Below are positions 24,159 to 31,969 of a stretch of DNA of 48,133 bases, piece after piece; the first letter of the stretch is position 1; each line of letters opens with the position of its first letter. Made by a program: the position numbers and the translations under genes. The notes under the pieces are model-generated. The model worked only from the letters and a program-made list of their open reading frames with translations. It was not told the origin of the DNA and did not search any database. The DNA comes from 66-474 sp035688305 (lineage in GTDB: Bacteria > Pseudomonadota > Gammaproteobacteria > Xanthomonadales > Rhodanobacteraceae): NCBI GenBank assembly GCA_035688305.1, contig DASSNC010000062.1, positions 1 to 48,133 of the forward strand, read 5' to 3'.

Positions 24159-24890
24159 ATGACCGAGCGCCCGGCCTTGCTGGAACTCGTGTCCGTGGGC
24201 CGCCGTCTCGGCGGGCGGGCGGTGTTGCATGAAGTGTCGTTCAACCTGAACCCGAGCGAAGTGGTGGGCCTGCTGGGTGCCAACGGCGCCGGCAAATCGA
24301 CCACATTGGCGATCATTGCCGGCGTGCTGGCACCGGATTCGGGCCAGGTGCGCATCGGCGGACAGGTCGTCGTCGACCGTCGCGCCGCGGCAAATCGCAT
24401 CGGCTGGGTACCCGAAAATGTTCCGCTGTGGCCGGAATTGACGGTCACCGAAGCGCTGGAAGCGTGTGGGCGCCTGCACGGCTTGTCGCGTGACAAGCGC
24501 AAGGCTGCGAGCGCGCGCGAACTGGCAAGACTGGAACTGGGCGCGGTCGCGCAGCGATTGTGCGGCCAGTTGTCGCTCGGCCAGAAGCGCCGTGTGGGGC
24601 TCGCGCAGGCGCTGCTGCACGAACCCGAGCTGCTGGTGCTGGACGAACCTGGCAACGGCCTTGATCCAGTCCAGGCGGCGCAGTTGCGCGATCTGATCAA
24701 GCAACTCGCACCGAAGCGCGGCATCATCCTGTCCAGCCACGACCTTGCCGAGGTGGAAGCGATGTGCAGCCGCGTGGTGATCCTGCACGAAGGCAAGGTG
24801 CGCCACGACGCGCGCCTCGACGGCACGCCGGGAAAGCTCGACCAGCAGTTCCGCGCGATCGCGCAAAAGTCCGCGAGCAAGGCCGCATGA
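24159..24890 (+). CDS. ABC transporter ATP-binding protein (GldA-like)
   Basis: A 243-residue ATPase with Walker A GANGAGKST (40-48), signature LSLGQKRRVGLAQAL, Walker B LLVLDEPGNGLDP and H-loop ILSSHDL. It most resembles the ATPases of GldA-type ABC-2 systems. It heads a four-gene run with overlapping stops and starts (ATPase, permease, GldG-like auxiliary protein, DUF4340 protein). In Bacteroidetes, GldAFG is linked to gliding, but in proteobacteria the same set is widespread and its cargo is unknown. Confidence 0.93.
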   Translation: MTERPALLELVSVGRRLGGRAVLHEVSFNLNPSEVVGLLGANGAGKSTTLAIIAGVLAPDSGQVRIGGQVVVDRRAAANRIGWVPENVPLWPELTVTEALEACGRLHGLSRDKRKAASARELARLELGAVAQRLCGQLSLGQKRRVGLAQALLHEPELLVLDEPGNGLDPVQAAQLRDLIKQLAPKRGIILSSHDLAEVEAMCSRVVILHEGKVRHDARLDGTPGKLDQQFRAIAQKSASKAA

Positions 24891-25639
24891 GTGCGCTGAC
24901 GGTTGCGCGCATCGACCTGAAGCGGCTGACGATCGGCCCGTTCGCGTGGACGCTGGCCGGCATCGTGCTGGCGATGATGGCCTGGCAATTCCTGCTCGGC
25001 GTCTCGGCGTTCATGCACGCACAACCGACGCTGCCCGGTGCGACGGGGCCGGGCTTCACCGACACGGTGGTCGCGCCGTATCTGCTGAACTACATCCAGT
25101 TGTGCCTGGTGATCGCGCCGCTGGTCACGATGCAGGCGCTGGCCGGCGAACGCGGCGCGCAACGGCTGGCGCTGCTGGCGGCGGCGGGCGTGGGCGCGGC
25201 ACCGATCGTGCTCGGCAAATTCTGCGCTCGGCTGGCATTCCTGTGGCTGCTGCTGCTCGTCGTCGCCAGCTTGCCGCTGGTGCTGGCGCACGCGACGCAT
25301 CTGGACTGGGGCCAGTTCGCAGCCGGCCTGACCGCAACCGCGTTGTGCGTGGCCGCGCTGACCGCCATCGGCATCGCGTGTTCGGCTTTCACGCCGCAAC
25401 CGGCGTTGGCCGCGACGGCGGCACTGCTGATCGGTGAGGCGCTTTCGCTGATCGACGCGGGCGTACGCCTGACCGGCGGTGATGCCGGCTGGCTCGGTTA
25501 TCTCGCCTTGCACACGCACCTCGCGCCGGCGATGCGCGGCCTCGTGCGCAGCGAGGACCTCGTGTACTTCCTCGTCATCACGGTGCTCGCGCTGGCACTT
25601 GCCATCCGCCGCGTCGGCGGCGACCGGGAGCGCGGCTGA
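24887..25639 (+). CDS. ABC-2 type permease (GldF-like)
   Basis: A 250-residue protein with about six hydrophobic segments (FAWTLAGIVLAMMAWQFLLG; LNYIQLCLVIAPLVTMQALA; LAFLWLLLLVVASLPLVL; ALCVAALTAIGIACSAF; LVYFLVITVLALALAI). It shows the ABC-2 permease motif LVTMQALAGERGAQRLALLAAAG. Its start overlaps the ATPase stop (ATGA) and its stop overlaps the next start (TGATG). It should form the membrane channel for the preceding ATPase. Confidence 0.85.
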   Translation: MSALTVARIDLKRLTIGPFAWTLAGIVLAMMAWQFLLGVSAFMHAQPTLPGATGPGFTDTVVAPYLLNYIQLCLVIAPLVTMQALAGERGAQRLALLAAAGVGAAPIVLGKFCARLAFLWLLLLVVASLPLVLAHATHLDWGQFAAGLTATALCVAALTAIGIACSAFTPQPALAATAALLIGEALSLIDAGVRLTGGDAGWLGYLALHTHLAPAMRGLVRSEDLVYFLVITVLALALAIRRVGGDRERG

Positions 25640-26970
25640 TGCGGCGCACGTGGCGGTCATGGGTGTACGCGCTGTTGTGCGTGGTGATTGCCGTGTGCGT
25701 CGCGGCGTTGGCGGCACGCTTCGCGTTCACCGTTGACTGGAGTGCCGGTGCGCGTGCGACGATTTCTCCCCAGAGCCGCGCGCTGCTCAAGCAGTTGCAG
25801 GGGCCGCTGCAAGCCGTAGCGTACGCGCGCCCGGGGCCGTTGCGCACCAAAACCCGCCTGCTGATCGAGCGTTACCAGCGATTCAAGCCGGACCTGGAAC
25901 TCAGCTTCGTCGATCCCGATGTCGATCCGGTTGCAACGCAGGACGCCGGCATCACGGCGGACGGCGAAGTCGTGCTGCATTGGAAGGGCCAGACCCAGGA
26001 CGTCACGCAGATCGACGAGCGCAGCATCAGCGACGCGCTGGTGCGGCTCGCGCGTGGCGGCACGCAACTGGTTGCCTTCGTCACCGGCAACGGCGAGCGC
26101 GATGCCTTGGGCAGCGGCGCGGCGGATCTCGGCGATTTTGTGCAAGTGCTTTCCGCGCGTGGCGTGCGCGCGGTGCCCTTGAACCTCGCCGAGGCCGCCG
26201 AAGTACCGCGCAACGCCAGGCTCGTGGTACTGGCCAGCCCGCAGGCAGCGTTGCCGCCGGCGTCGGTGCAGAAGCTCGCGGACTACGTCGCCAACGGCGG
26301 CAATCTATTGTGGCTGACCGAACCGGGCAGCGACGATTTGGGACTCGCCGCATTCGCGCAATCGCTCGGCATCAAACGCCTGCCGGGAATGTTGCTGGAC
26401 GTGCAAGGCGGCGCGCGCGATCCGCGCATGCTGGTCGCGACGCGTTATCCCACGCAGGCGATCACCGGCGGTTTCCACATCAATACCGAGTTCCCGCAGG
26501 TGGCCGCGCTCGCGAAGTTTGGCGACGCGCGCTGGGACGTCCAGCCGCTGCTGCAATCGAGCGCGCAAAGCTGGAACCAGACTGCCGCATCCAACTCTGC
26601 GCAAAATGCATCCTTGGCACTTGCACCCGGCGCGGGTGAGTTGAAAGGCCCGCTTGCTTTCGGTTACGCACTGACGCGATTGTCACTCAGCCCCGTGCGC
26701 AATCAGCAACGCGTGGTGGTGATCGGCGACGGCGACTTTCTTTCCAACGCTTATCTTGGCGACGCCGGCAACCGCGCCTTCGGCGAGCGCGTCATCGACT
26801 GGTTGCTCGGCGACGATGCCTTGGCAAGCACCCCACCGGCCGCGCCCGATTCGCGCCTGCGGCCGACCGCCACCGACCTCGCCGTGCTCACCATCGGCTA
26901 CCTGATCGCGTTGCCGATCCTGCTGATCCTGCTCGGCGGCTGGATCGGCTGGCGCCGACGCCGGCGATGA
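25639..26970 (+). CDS. GldG-like ABC auxiliary protein
   Basis: A 443-residue protein with an N-terminal membrane anchor (YALLCVVIAVCVAALAARF), then an ABC_transp_aux/GldG-type periplasmic domain: SPQSRALLKQLQGPLQAVAY, LLIERYQRFKPDLELSFVDPD, AFVTGNGERD and LADYVANGGNLLWLTEPGSD. A C-terminal membrane helix follows (AVLTIGYLIALPILLILLGG), with a basic cytoplasmic end. The topology, anchored at both ends with a large periplasmic part, is usual for the family. It overlaps both neighbouring genes by one to four bases, so all four proteins are probably made in fixed proportion. Confidence 0.88.
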   Translation: MRRTWRSWVYALLCVVIAVCVAALAARFAFTVDWSAGARATISPQSRALLKQLQGPLQAVAYARPGPLRTKTRLLIERYQRFKPDLELSFVDPDVDPVATQDAGITADGEVVLHWKGQTQDVTQIDERSISDALVRLARGGTQLVAFVTGNGERDALGSGAADLGDFVQVLSARGVRAVPLNLAEAAEVPRNARLVVLASPQAALPPASVQKLADYVANGGNLLWLTEPGSDDLGLAAFAQSLGIKRLPGMLLDVQGGARDPRMLVATRYPTQAITGGFHINTEFPQVAALAKFGDARWDVQPLLQSSAQSWNQTAASNSAQNASLALAPGAGELKGPLAFGYALTRLSLSPVRNQQRVVVIGDGDFLSNAYLGDAGNRAFGERVIDWLLGDDALASTPPAAPDSRLRPTATDLAVLTIGYLIALPILLILLGGWIGWRRRRR

Positions 26971-27452
26971 AGCGCGGCAACCGCAATCTCGCGATCCTTG
27001 TCGCGCTCGCCGTGGCGCTGGTCGCGATGGTGCTGATCGTGGGCCGGCGCGAATACCTGCGCCATTCGCCCACCCTGACCACACTCGATCCGGCCAGGGT
27101 CAGTCACATCGAGCTGGATATCTCGCCGATCGCAGCACAGGTGTTCGAACGCCACGGCGATGGTTGGTGGCGCGTCGAGCCGTCCAAGGCGCACGCCGAC
27201 GATGCGCGCATTCAACGCCTCGCCAACCTTGCCGCGACACCGGTCGCGCGTTGGCTGCCCAGCGCCGAAATCCGGCCCGCCAACGTCGGGCTGGAGCATC
27301 CATCCGCAACGCTCATCGTCGATGGCGTCAAACTGGAATACGGCGGCCTCAGCGCGATTGGCGATTTCCGTTACGTGCGCGTCGCGGGCAAGCTCGCGCT
27401 GGTACCGCGGCAATATTCTCCCGAAGTCATGCTGACGAAGCCGGGCGGTTGA
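26967..27452 (+). CDS. DUF4340-like membrane-anchored protein
   Basis: A 161-residue protein with one N-terminal membrane helix (LAILVALAVALVAMVLIVG) and a periplasmic domain resembling the N-terminal half of DUF4340 proteins: SHIELDISPIAAQVFERHGD, WWRVEP, DDARIQRLANLAATP and LYGGLS-like strands near the end. Typical DUF4340 proteins are two or more times longer, so this is a short form. It completes the GldAFG-like module, overlapping the previous stop by four bases. Confidence 0.75.
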   Translation: MKRGNRNLAILVALAVALVAMVLIVGRREYLRHSPTLTTLDPARVSHIELDISPIAAQVFERHGDGWWRVEPSKAHADDARIQRLANLAATPVARWLPSAEIRPANVGLEHPSATLIVDGVKLEYGGLSAIGDFRYVRVAGKLALVPRQYSPEVMLTKPGG

Positions 27453-27458
27453 TCCATC

Positions 27459-28271
27459 ATGCCGGAACTCCCGGAAGTCGAGACCACCCGCCGCGGCATT
27501 GCACCCTTCGTGACCGGGCATGTCGTCGAACGTGTGCTGCTGCGCCGCAAAGACCTGCGTTGGCCGATTCCGCGTGCGATTGCGACCAGGCTGCCGGGCC
27601 AGCGCATCGGCGCGGTCGAGCGCCGCGCAAAATACCTGCTGCTGCACACCGAGGCTGGCAGCCCGCTGCTGCATCTGGGCATGTCGGGCTCACTGCGCAT
27701 CGTCGATCCTGCACTGGCGCCGGGCAAGCACGACCATTACGACTTCGTGCTCGATTCCGGGCGCGCGTTGCGTTTCAACGACCCACGCCGCTTCGGTTGC
27801 CTGCTGTGGCAGAAGCCTGGCGAAGTGCATCCGCTTCTGCGCGATCTCGGCCCGGAGCCGTTGGGCGACGGATTCGATGGTGACTGGCTGTGGCGCGCAG
27901 CGCGTGGCCGCAGCGCAGCGGTGAAGAGCTTCCTGATGGACCAATCCATCGTGGTCGGCGTCGGCAACATCTACGCGAGCGAAGTGTTGTTCGCTGCGGG
28001 CGTGCATCCGAAGCGCGCTGCCGGTGCGGTGGCGCGTGCGCGCTACGCGCGCATCGCCACGGAGATCCGTCGGATCCTGGCCTACGCCATCACCCGTGGC
28101 GGTACCACCCTGCGCGACTTCATCGCCCCCGATGGCGCGCCGGGCTATTTCGAGCAGGACCTGATGGTGTACGACCGTGCCGGCGAGCCATGCAAGATCT
28201 GCGGCACGCCGATCCGCGCGGGCGTGATCGGGCAGCGCATGGCCTACTGGTGCCCACGCTGCCAGCATTGA
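27459..28271 (+). CDS. mutM: Formamidopyrimidine-DNA glycosylase (Fpg/MutM)
   Basis: MutM removes 8-oxoguanine and formamidopyrimidines from DNA and cleaves the abasic site. The 270-residue protein begins MPELPEVETTRRGI, giving the catalytic Pro2 and Glu3. It has the LGMSGSLRI turn, the helix-two-turn-helix SFLMDQSIVVGVGNIYASEV, and a C-terminal four-cysteine zinc finger (CKICGTPIRAGVIGQRMAYW, then CPRC). All elements needed for activity are present. It starts six bases after the DUF4340 stop, probably sharing that transcript. Confidence 0.97.
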   Translation: MPELPEVETTRRGIAPFVTGHVVERVLLRRKDLRWPIPRAIATRLPGQRIGAVERRAKYLLLHTEAGSPLLHLGMSGSLRIVDPALAPGKHDHYDFVLDSGRALRFNDPRRFGCLLWQKPGEVHPLLRDLGPEPLGDGFDGDWLWRAARGRSAAVKSFLMDQSIVVGVGNIYASEVLFAAGVHPKRAAGAVARARYARIATEIRRILAYAITRGGTTLRDFIAPDGAPGYFEQDLMVYDRAGEPCKICGTPIRAGVIGQRMAYWCPRCQH

Positions 28272-28361
28272 TCGCGGCACTCGCGATGGATGACAGCCGT
28301 CACGCGACAGGCGCGCGCGGGTTCGTCACAATGCTGCCATCCGGCTGACGGAGACAGCCCC

Positions 28362-28889
28362 GTGACACCGAATCTCATCGTTCCTGCCGTCGCCGCGCCG
28401 CTGATCGTGTGGCGCCTGTACGCGCGTACGCGCCGCAATTTCGGCCGCCAGCCGATTCGGCCCAAGCGCATGTGGACGCGCGTCGCGATCTTCAGCGTGC
28501 TTTCGGTGCTGGTCGCGTGCCAGGGATTTCTCGACCCGCGGCTCGCCGCCGGGCTGGGCGTCGGGCTGGTCGGTGGCGCGCTGCTCGGCATCGTCGCGTT
28601 GAAGCTGACGCGTTTTGAAATCGACGGCAGCAACGACTGTTACTTCCCGAACCCGTGGATCGGGCTGGGTCTGACGGCGCTGTTCCTGGGCCGGCTGATC
28701 TACCGCTTCATGGTGGTCTGGCCCGCGATGTCGAACGCGGCTGCGGGTGGCTATGCGGGTTACCAGCACAGCCCACTTACCTCAGCGATCCTCGGCCTGC
28801 TGTTCGGCTACTACACCGCCTACTACGCGGGACTGCTGATCCACCACCGGCGCGTGCGGGGTACGAAACCCGCTCCGGAGCTGCGGTAG
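28362..28889 (+). CDS. DUF1453-like four-helix membrane protein
   Basis: A 175-residue protein with about four or five hydrophobic segments (LIVPAVAAPLIVWRLY; VAIFSVLSVLVACQGFL; LAAGLGVGLVGGALLGIVAL; WIGLGLTALFLGRLIYRFMVVW; ILGLLFGYYTAYYAGLLI). The RLYARTRRNFGRQPI element after the first helix resembles DUF1453/CcdC-like proteins, which have no firm function. The GTG at 28362 follows a GGAG ribosome site; an upstream ATG at 28290 would add a Cys/His-rich, non-membrane stretch and is unlikely. Confidence 0.7.
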   Translation: MTPNLIVPAVAAPLIVWRLYARTRRNFGRQPIRPKRMWTRVAIFSVLSVLVACQGFLDPRLAAGLGVGLVGGALLGIVALKLTRFEIDGSNDCYFPNPWIGLGLTALFLGRLIYRFMVVWPAMSNAAAGGYAGYQHSPLTSAILGLLFGYYTAYYAGLLIHHRRVRGTKPAPELR

Positions 28890-28959
28890 CCTGCGAAGAA
28901 CCGTCGCGACGAAATCGGCAGGCGTGCCGATCTGAACGCCGCAGGCGGCCCGCGGGGCT

Positions 28960-28977
28960 GGCCACATGGACGTGGCC
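28960..28977. terminator. Hairpin between convergent DUF1453 and PII genes
   Basis: GGCCAC and GTGGCC form a 6-bp stem with a six-base loop in the 113-base convergent gap. No U-tract follows on either strand, so it is at best a weak or factor-assisted terminator. Confidence 0.35.
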
Positions 28978-29002
28978 CGTAGCGCAACAGGTTATCCGCA
29001 GG

Positions 29003-29341
29003 CTACAACGCGTCCGCGTCGAGTTCCCCGGTCCTGATCCGGATCACCTGATCCAGCGTCGAGATGAAGATCTTGCCGTCGCCGATCTTGCCGGTGCGGG
29101 CAGCATGCGTGATGACCTCAACCGCGCGTTCCACCAACGCATCAGGCAACGCGATTTCCAGTTTCACCTTGGGCAGGAAATCGACCACGTACTCGGCGCC
29201 GCGATAGAGCTCGGTGTGGCCCTTCTGGCGACCAAAGCCCTTGACCTCGGTGACGGTGATGCCGTTGACGCCGACTTCCGACAGCGCCTCGCGCACGTCG
29301 TCGAGCTTGAACGGCTTGATGATGGCGGTGACGAGTTTCAT
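29003..29341 (-). CDS. glnB: Nitrogen regulatory PII protein
   Basis: PII proteins sense glutamine/2-oxoglutarate/ATP and control glutamine synthetase modification and NtrBC. The 112-residue length is canonical. Visible are KLVTAIIKPFKLDDVREAL, the T-loop GRQKGHTELYRGAEYVVDFL with the uridylylated Tyr51, and C-loop/B-loop residues (TGKIGDGKIF). ATG 29341 gives the standard N-terminus; an upstream extension is not family-like. No amtB or glnA is adjacent, so GlnB is more likely than GlnK, but the two cannot be told apart securely from sequence alone. Confidence 0.93.
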   Translation of the reverse strand: MKLVTAIIKPFKLDDVREALSEVGVNGITVTEVKGFGRQKGHTELYRGAEYVVDFLPKVKLEIALPDALVERAVEVITHAARTGKIGDGKIFISTLDQVIRIRTGELDADAL

Positions 29342-29699
29342 GGCGACGATCTTACCCGAGCGGAACGCCAAAAGTGCCGCGACCTAAGTGGCTCTCGTGA
29401 ATAGTCAGGCCATGGATGGCCGAGGTGATGCCCGGCGACTTCGTATCCGGCACTGCGCGATGGCGTTGGTCGCAGCAGCAATCGTGGACAAAGACCGCGT
29501 CGCGAAAAGTCAGGGCATGGATGCCCGTTCTGATGTTTCGTTCCTCCGCGAACAACCACACTGTCGACCAGCATCGCACTTGCAGCGATCAGGGACGATC
29601 GCAATAGAATGTAGGAAAATCCCTACACCACAACGCGGCATCCACCGATAGGCACGCCAATCCCGGCGGCCTAACCTGTGGGCGCATCGAGGCAACGAC
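29342..29699. repeat. Gene-free gap with two REP-like hairpins and a palindrome
   Basis: This 358-base divergent gap between PII and ubiK has no credible gene. It holds two same-orientation hairpins, GGCCATGGATGGCC (29408-29421) and GGGCATGGATGCCC (29513-29526), each preceded by GTCA and resembling a common xanthomonad REP family. Nearer ubiK is the perfect palindrome TGTAGG-AAAATC-CCTACA (29610-29627). That palindrome lies 73 bases before the ubiK ATG and is AT-rich for the region, so it may be an operator. Confidence 0.6.
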
Positions 29700-29948
29700 A
29701 TGGTAGACGTGCACTCCATAGACCAACTCGCGCATCGGCTGGCTACCCTGGTTCCTCCGGGTCTGGCGCAGGCGCGGGACGACATGGAAGCCAATTTTCG
29801 GGATGTGCTGGCGCATGGATTGCGCCGCCTCGACCTTGTCACCCGCGAGGAATTCGACGCCCAGCGCGCCGTTCTCGAACGGGCTCGTGAAATGGTGACC
29901 CAGCTGGAAGCGCGGGTCTCGGAACTGGAAGCCGCACGCAAGGCCTAG
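29700..29948 (+). CDS. ubiK: Ubiquinone biosynthesis accessory factor UbiK (BMFP family)
   Basis: An 82-residue coiled-coil protein: a short amphipathic N-terminus (VDVHSIDQLAHRLATLVPPG), then the conserved FRDVLAHGLRRLDLVTREEF and a C-terminal coiled coil (REMVTQLEARVSELEAA). UbiK helps the UbiJ-scaffolded complex in the late hydroxylation steps of ubiquinone synthesis. ATG 29700 gives the canonical length. A terminator hairpin lies 30 bases after its stop, before comM; the ubiK-comM order is common in gammaproteobacteria. Confidence 0.92.
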   Translation: MVDVHSIDQLAHRLATLVPPGLAQARDDMEANFRDVLAHGLRRLDLVTREEFDAQRAVLERAREMVTQLEARVSELEAARKA

Positions 29949-29977
29949 TCACGCAGGAGCGGAGGGGGCTTGTGAAA

Positions 29978-30004
29978 ACGCCGACCGCAAGGTCGGTGTT
30001 TTTG
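29978..30004 (+). terminator. Intrinsic terminator between ubiK and comM
   Basis: ACGCCGACC pairs with GGTCGGTGT (nine pairs including one G-U) around a GCAA loop, followed by TTTTTG. It lies 30 bases after the ubiK stop and only 28 bases before the preferred comM start. Placement this close to the next gene suggests either simple ubiK termination or attenuation of read-through into comM. Confidence 0.8.
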
Positions 30005-30031
30005 TCTGGGGGATTCGCCGATGGATCGACC

Positions 30032-31546
30032 GTGTCGCTAGCCGTTGCCTTGACCCGCGCATCCGAAGGCGTCGCCGCGCCCCTGGTCACGGTGGAAGTG
30101 CACCTGTCCGGCGGCCTGCCTGGCACTTCGATCGTCGGCTTGCCCGAAGCGGCGGTGCGCGAAGCGCGCGACCGCGTACGGGTCGCCATCCAGAACACCC
30201 AGTTCGAATATCCCAACCGCCGCGTGACGGTGAACCTGGCTCCGGCCGAACTTCCCAAGGATGGTGGCCGTTTCGACCTCGCGATTGCGCTGGGCATCCT
30301 GGCCGCCGGCGGCCAGGTGCCGCGTGAAGCGTTGCAGGGTTGCGAGTTCCTTGGCGAGCTCGCGTTGTCCGGCGAGCTGCGTCCGGTGCCGGGCGTGTTG
30401 CCGGCGCTGCTGCGCGCACGCAGCGGCAAACGCTGCGTGATCGTGCCGGTCGATAACGCCGCCGAAGCGGCCTTGCTCGGTGATGTCGAAGTGCGGGTCG
30501 CGCGCACGCTGGCGGAAGTGTGTGCGCACTTGCACGGTGTCGATTCCTTGCCAGCGCCTGCACCCGATGCACCCGCGACAACCACTGCAGCGATCCCCGA
30601 CCTCGCCGACGTGCGCGGACAACTGCATGCGCGGCGCGCACTGGAAATTGCCGCCTCGGGCGGTCATCACTTGTTGATGATCGGCCCGCCCGGCACGGGC
30701 AAATCGATGCTGGCCGCACGCCTGCCGGGCATCCTGCCGCCGCTTACCGAAGCCGAAGCCATCGAGGCCTGCGCCGTGCGCTCGGTCGCACGCGAGCCGT
30801 TCGACGTACGCACATGGCGGCAACGTCCCTACCGCGCGCCGCACCACACCGCTTCGGGCGTGGCGCTGGTCGGAGGCGGCTCGCATCCGCGGCCCGGCGA
30901 GATTTCACTCGCGCACCACGGCGTGTTGTTTCTTGACGAGTTGCCCGAGTTCGACCGGCGCGTGCTGGAAGTGCTGCGCGAACCGCTGGAATCCGGGCGC
31001 ATCGCCATTTCGCGCGCGGCGCGTTCGGCCGAATTTCCCGCGCACTTCCAGTTGGTCGCGGCGATGAACCCCTGCCCCTGTGGCTACGCCGGCGATCCGG
31101 GCGGTCGCTGCCATTGCACGCCGGACGCGATCGCGCGCTACCGCGGTCGCATTTCCGGGCCGTTGCTCGATCGCATCGACATGACCGTGGAAGTACCGCG
31201 CGTTCCGTTGGCCGAACTCGATTCACCACGCAACGCTGCGGATGAAGACTCCGCCAGCGTCCGCGCGCGCGTGATCGTGGCACGCGGCGTCGCGATGCAA
31301 CGCGCCGGCAAACCCAACGCCGCACTCAGCACCCGCGAAATCGAACGCGATTGCGCTCTCGCTGACGCCGAACGTGCGCTGCTGCAACGTGCGATGGACA
31401 AACTCGGTCTGTCCGCCCGCGCCTACCATCGCGTGCTGCGCGTCGCACGCACCATCGCCGACCTCGCGAGCGCCGATCGCATCGGCCGCGAACACCTCGC
31501 CGAAGCAATCCAGTACCGGCGCACGGGAACGGACGCAAACGGCTGA
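30032..31546 (+). CDS. comM: YifB/ComM-family Mg-chelatase-like AAA+ ATPase
   Basis: ComM is a hexameric helicase that promotes branch migration during natural transformation. The 504-residue protein has the N-terminal ChlI-like domain (VEVHLSGGLPGTSIVGLPEA; RVTVNLAPAELPKDGGRFDL), Walker A GPPGTGKSMLAARLPGILPP, YRAPHHTASGVALVGGG, Walker B GVLFLDELPEF, a four-Cys zinc-like stretch (NPCPCGYAGDPGGRCHC) and the C-terminal lid (LSARAYHRVLRVARTIADL). GTG 30032 is preferred because family members begin SLA(I/V)...; the GTG at 29972 would put a terminator hairpin inside the coding region. Confidence 0.93.
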   Translation: MSLAVALTRASEGVAAPLVTVEVHLSGGLPGTSIVGLPEAAVREARDRVRVAIQNTQFEYPNRRVTVNLAPAELPKDGGRFDLAIALGILAAGGQVPREALQGCEFLGELALSGELRPVPGVLPALLRARSGKRCVIVPVDNAAEAALLGDVEVRVARTLAEVCAHLHGVDSLPAPAPDAPATTTAAIPDLADVRGQLHARRALEIAASGGHHLLMIGPPGTGKSMLAARLPGILPPLTEAEAIEACAVRSVAREPFDVRTWRQRPYRAPHHTASGVALVGGGSHPRPGEISLAHHGVLFLDELPEFDRRVLEVLREPLESGRIAISRAARSAEFPAHFQLVAAMNPCPCGYAGDPGGRCHCTPDAIARYRGRISGPLLDRIDMTVEVPRVPLAELDSPRNAADEDSASVRARVIVARGVAMQRAGKPNAALSTREIERDCALADAERALLQRAMDKLGLSARAYHRVLRVARTIADLASADRIGREHLAEAIQYRRTGTDANG

Positions 31547-31969
31547 ACCGCCGGTCCCGGGCTGCACAACAACGTGCGTTACGGTTCGCGCCACACCTTC
31601 AACGGCGACGGCGACATGCCAACGCGTGTGGCGATGCGTCATGGGGGATGGCCCGCGCCAATGCACCGCACGCACCCCATCGTCGAACTGCGCCATATCG
31701 TGCTTCGATTCGTGATGACCGTCGCGCAGCGGCTTACTTGCACAAGACCCCGATTCCCCTTTTCCGTGCGCCGCCATTAACGGCGCGGTTTCTGCCCTGT
31801 GCCATCCATTACCCGCGTCTCGGGGAACTGCCATCGCCGATTCCAAGTTGTCGCACGAGCACTCACTCGCGCTATTGCACACACAGAGGGACCACCGCAG
31901 CGGCATTGTGCCAAGCGGTGCCACAAGTCAGCCTGTCCATCGGTGCACAAGCGGACACTGCGGCCCCGC
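31547..31969. other. Gene-free gap between convergent comM and cyclase genes
   Basis: No convincing gene is seen on either strand in these 423 bases. A stem GCGCCG-CCATTAA-CGGCGC (31768-31786) followed by GGTTTCTG could be a weak rightward terminator. Open frames here lack family resemblance and ribosome sites. I looked for a small RiPP-like precursor near the cyclase and found none. Confidence 0.5.

Noticed and set aside
29388..29651. Small plus-strand open frame between PII and ubiK
   Set aside because: It is read through two REP-like hairpins and a palindrome, lacks a ribosome site and resembles no protein.
31223..31924. Minus-strand open frame next to the cyclase, considered as a peptide precursor for a modification system
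   Set aside because: Most of it overlaps comM antisense, and the remainder has no leader-like or repeated core sequence.
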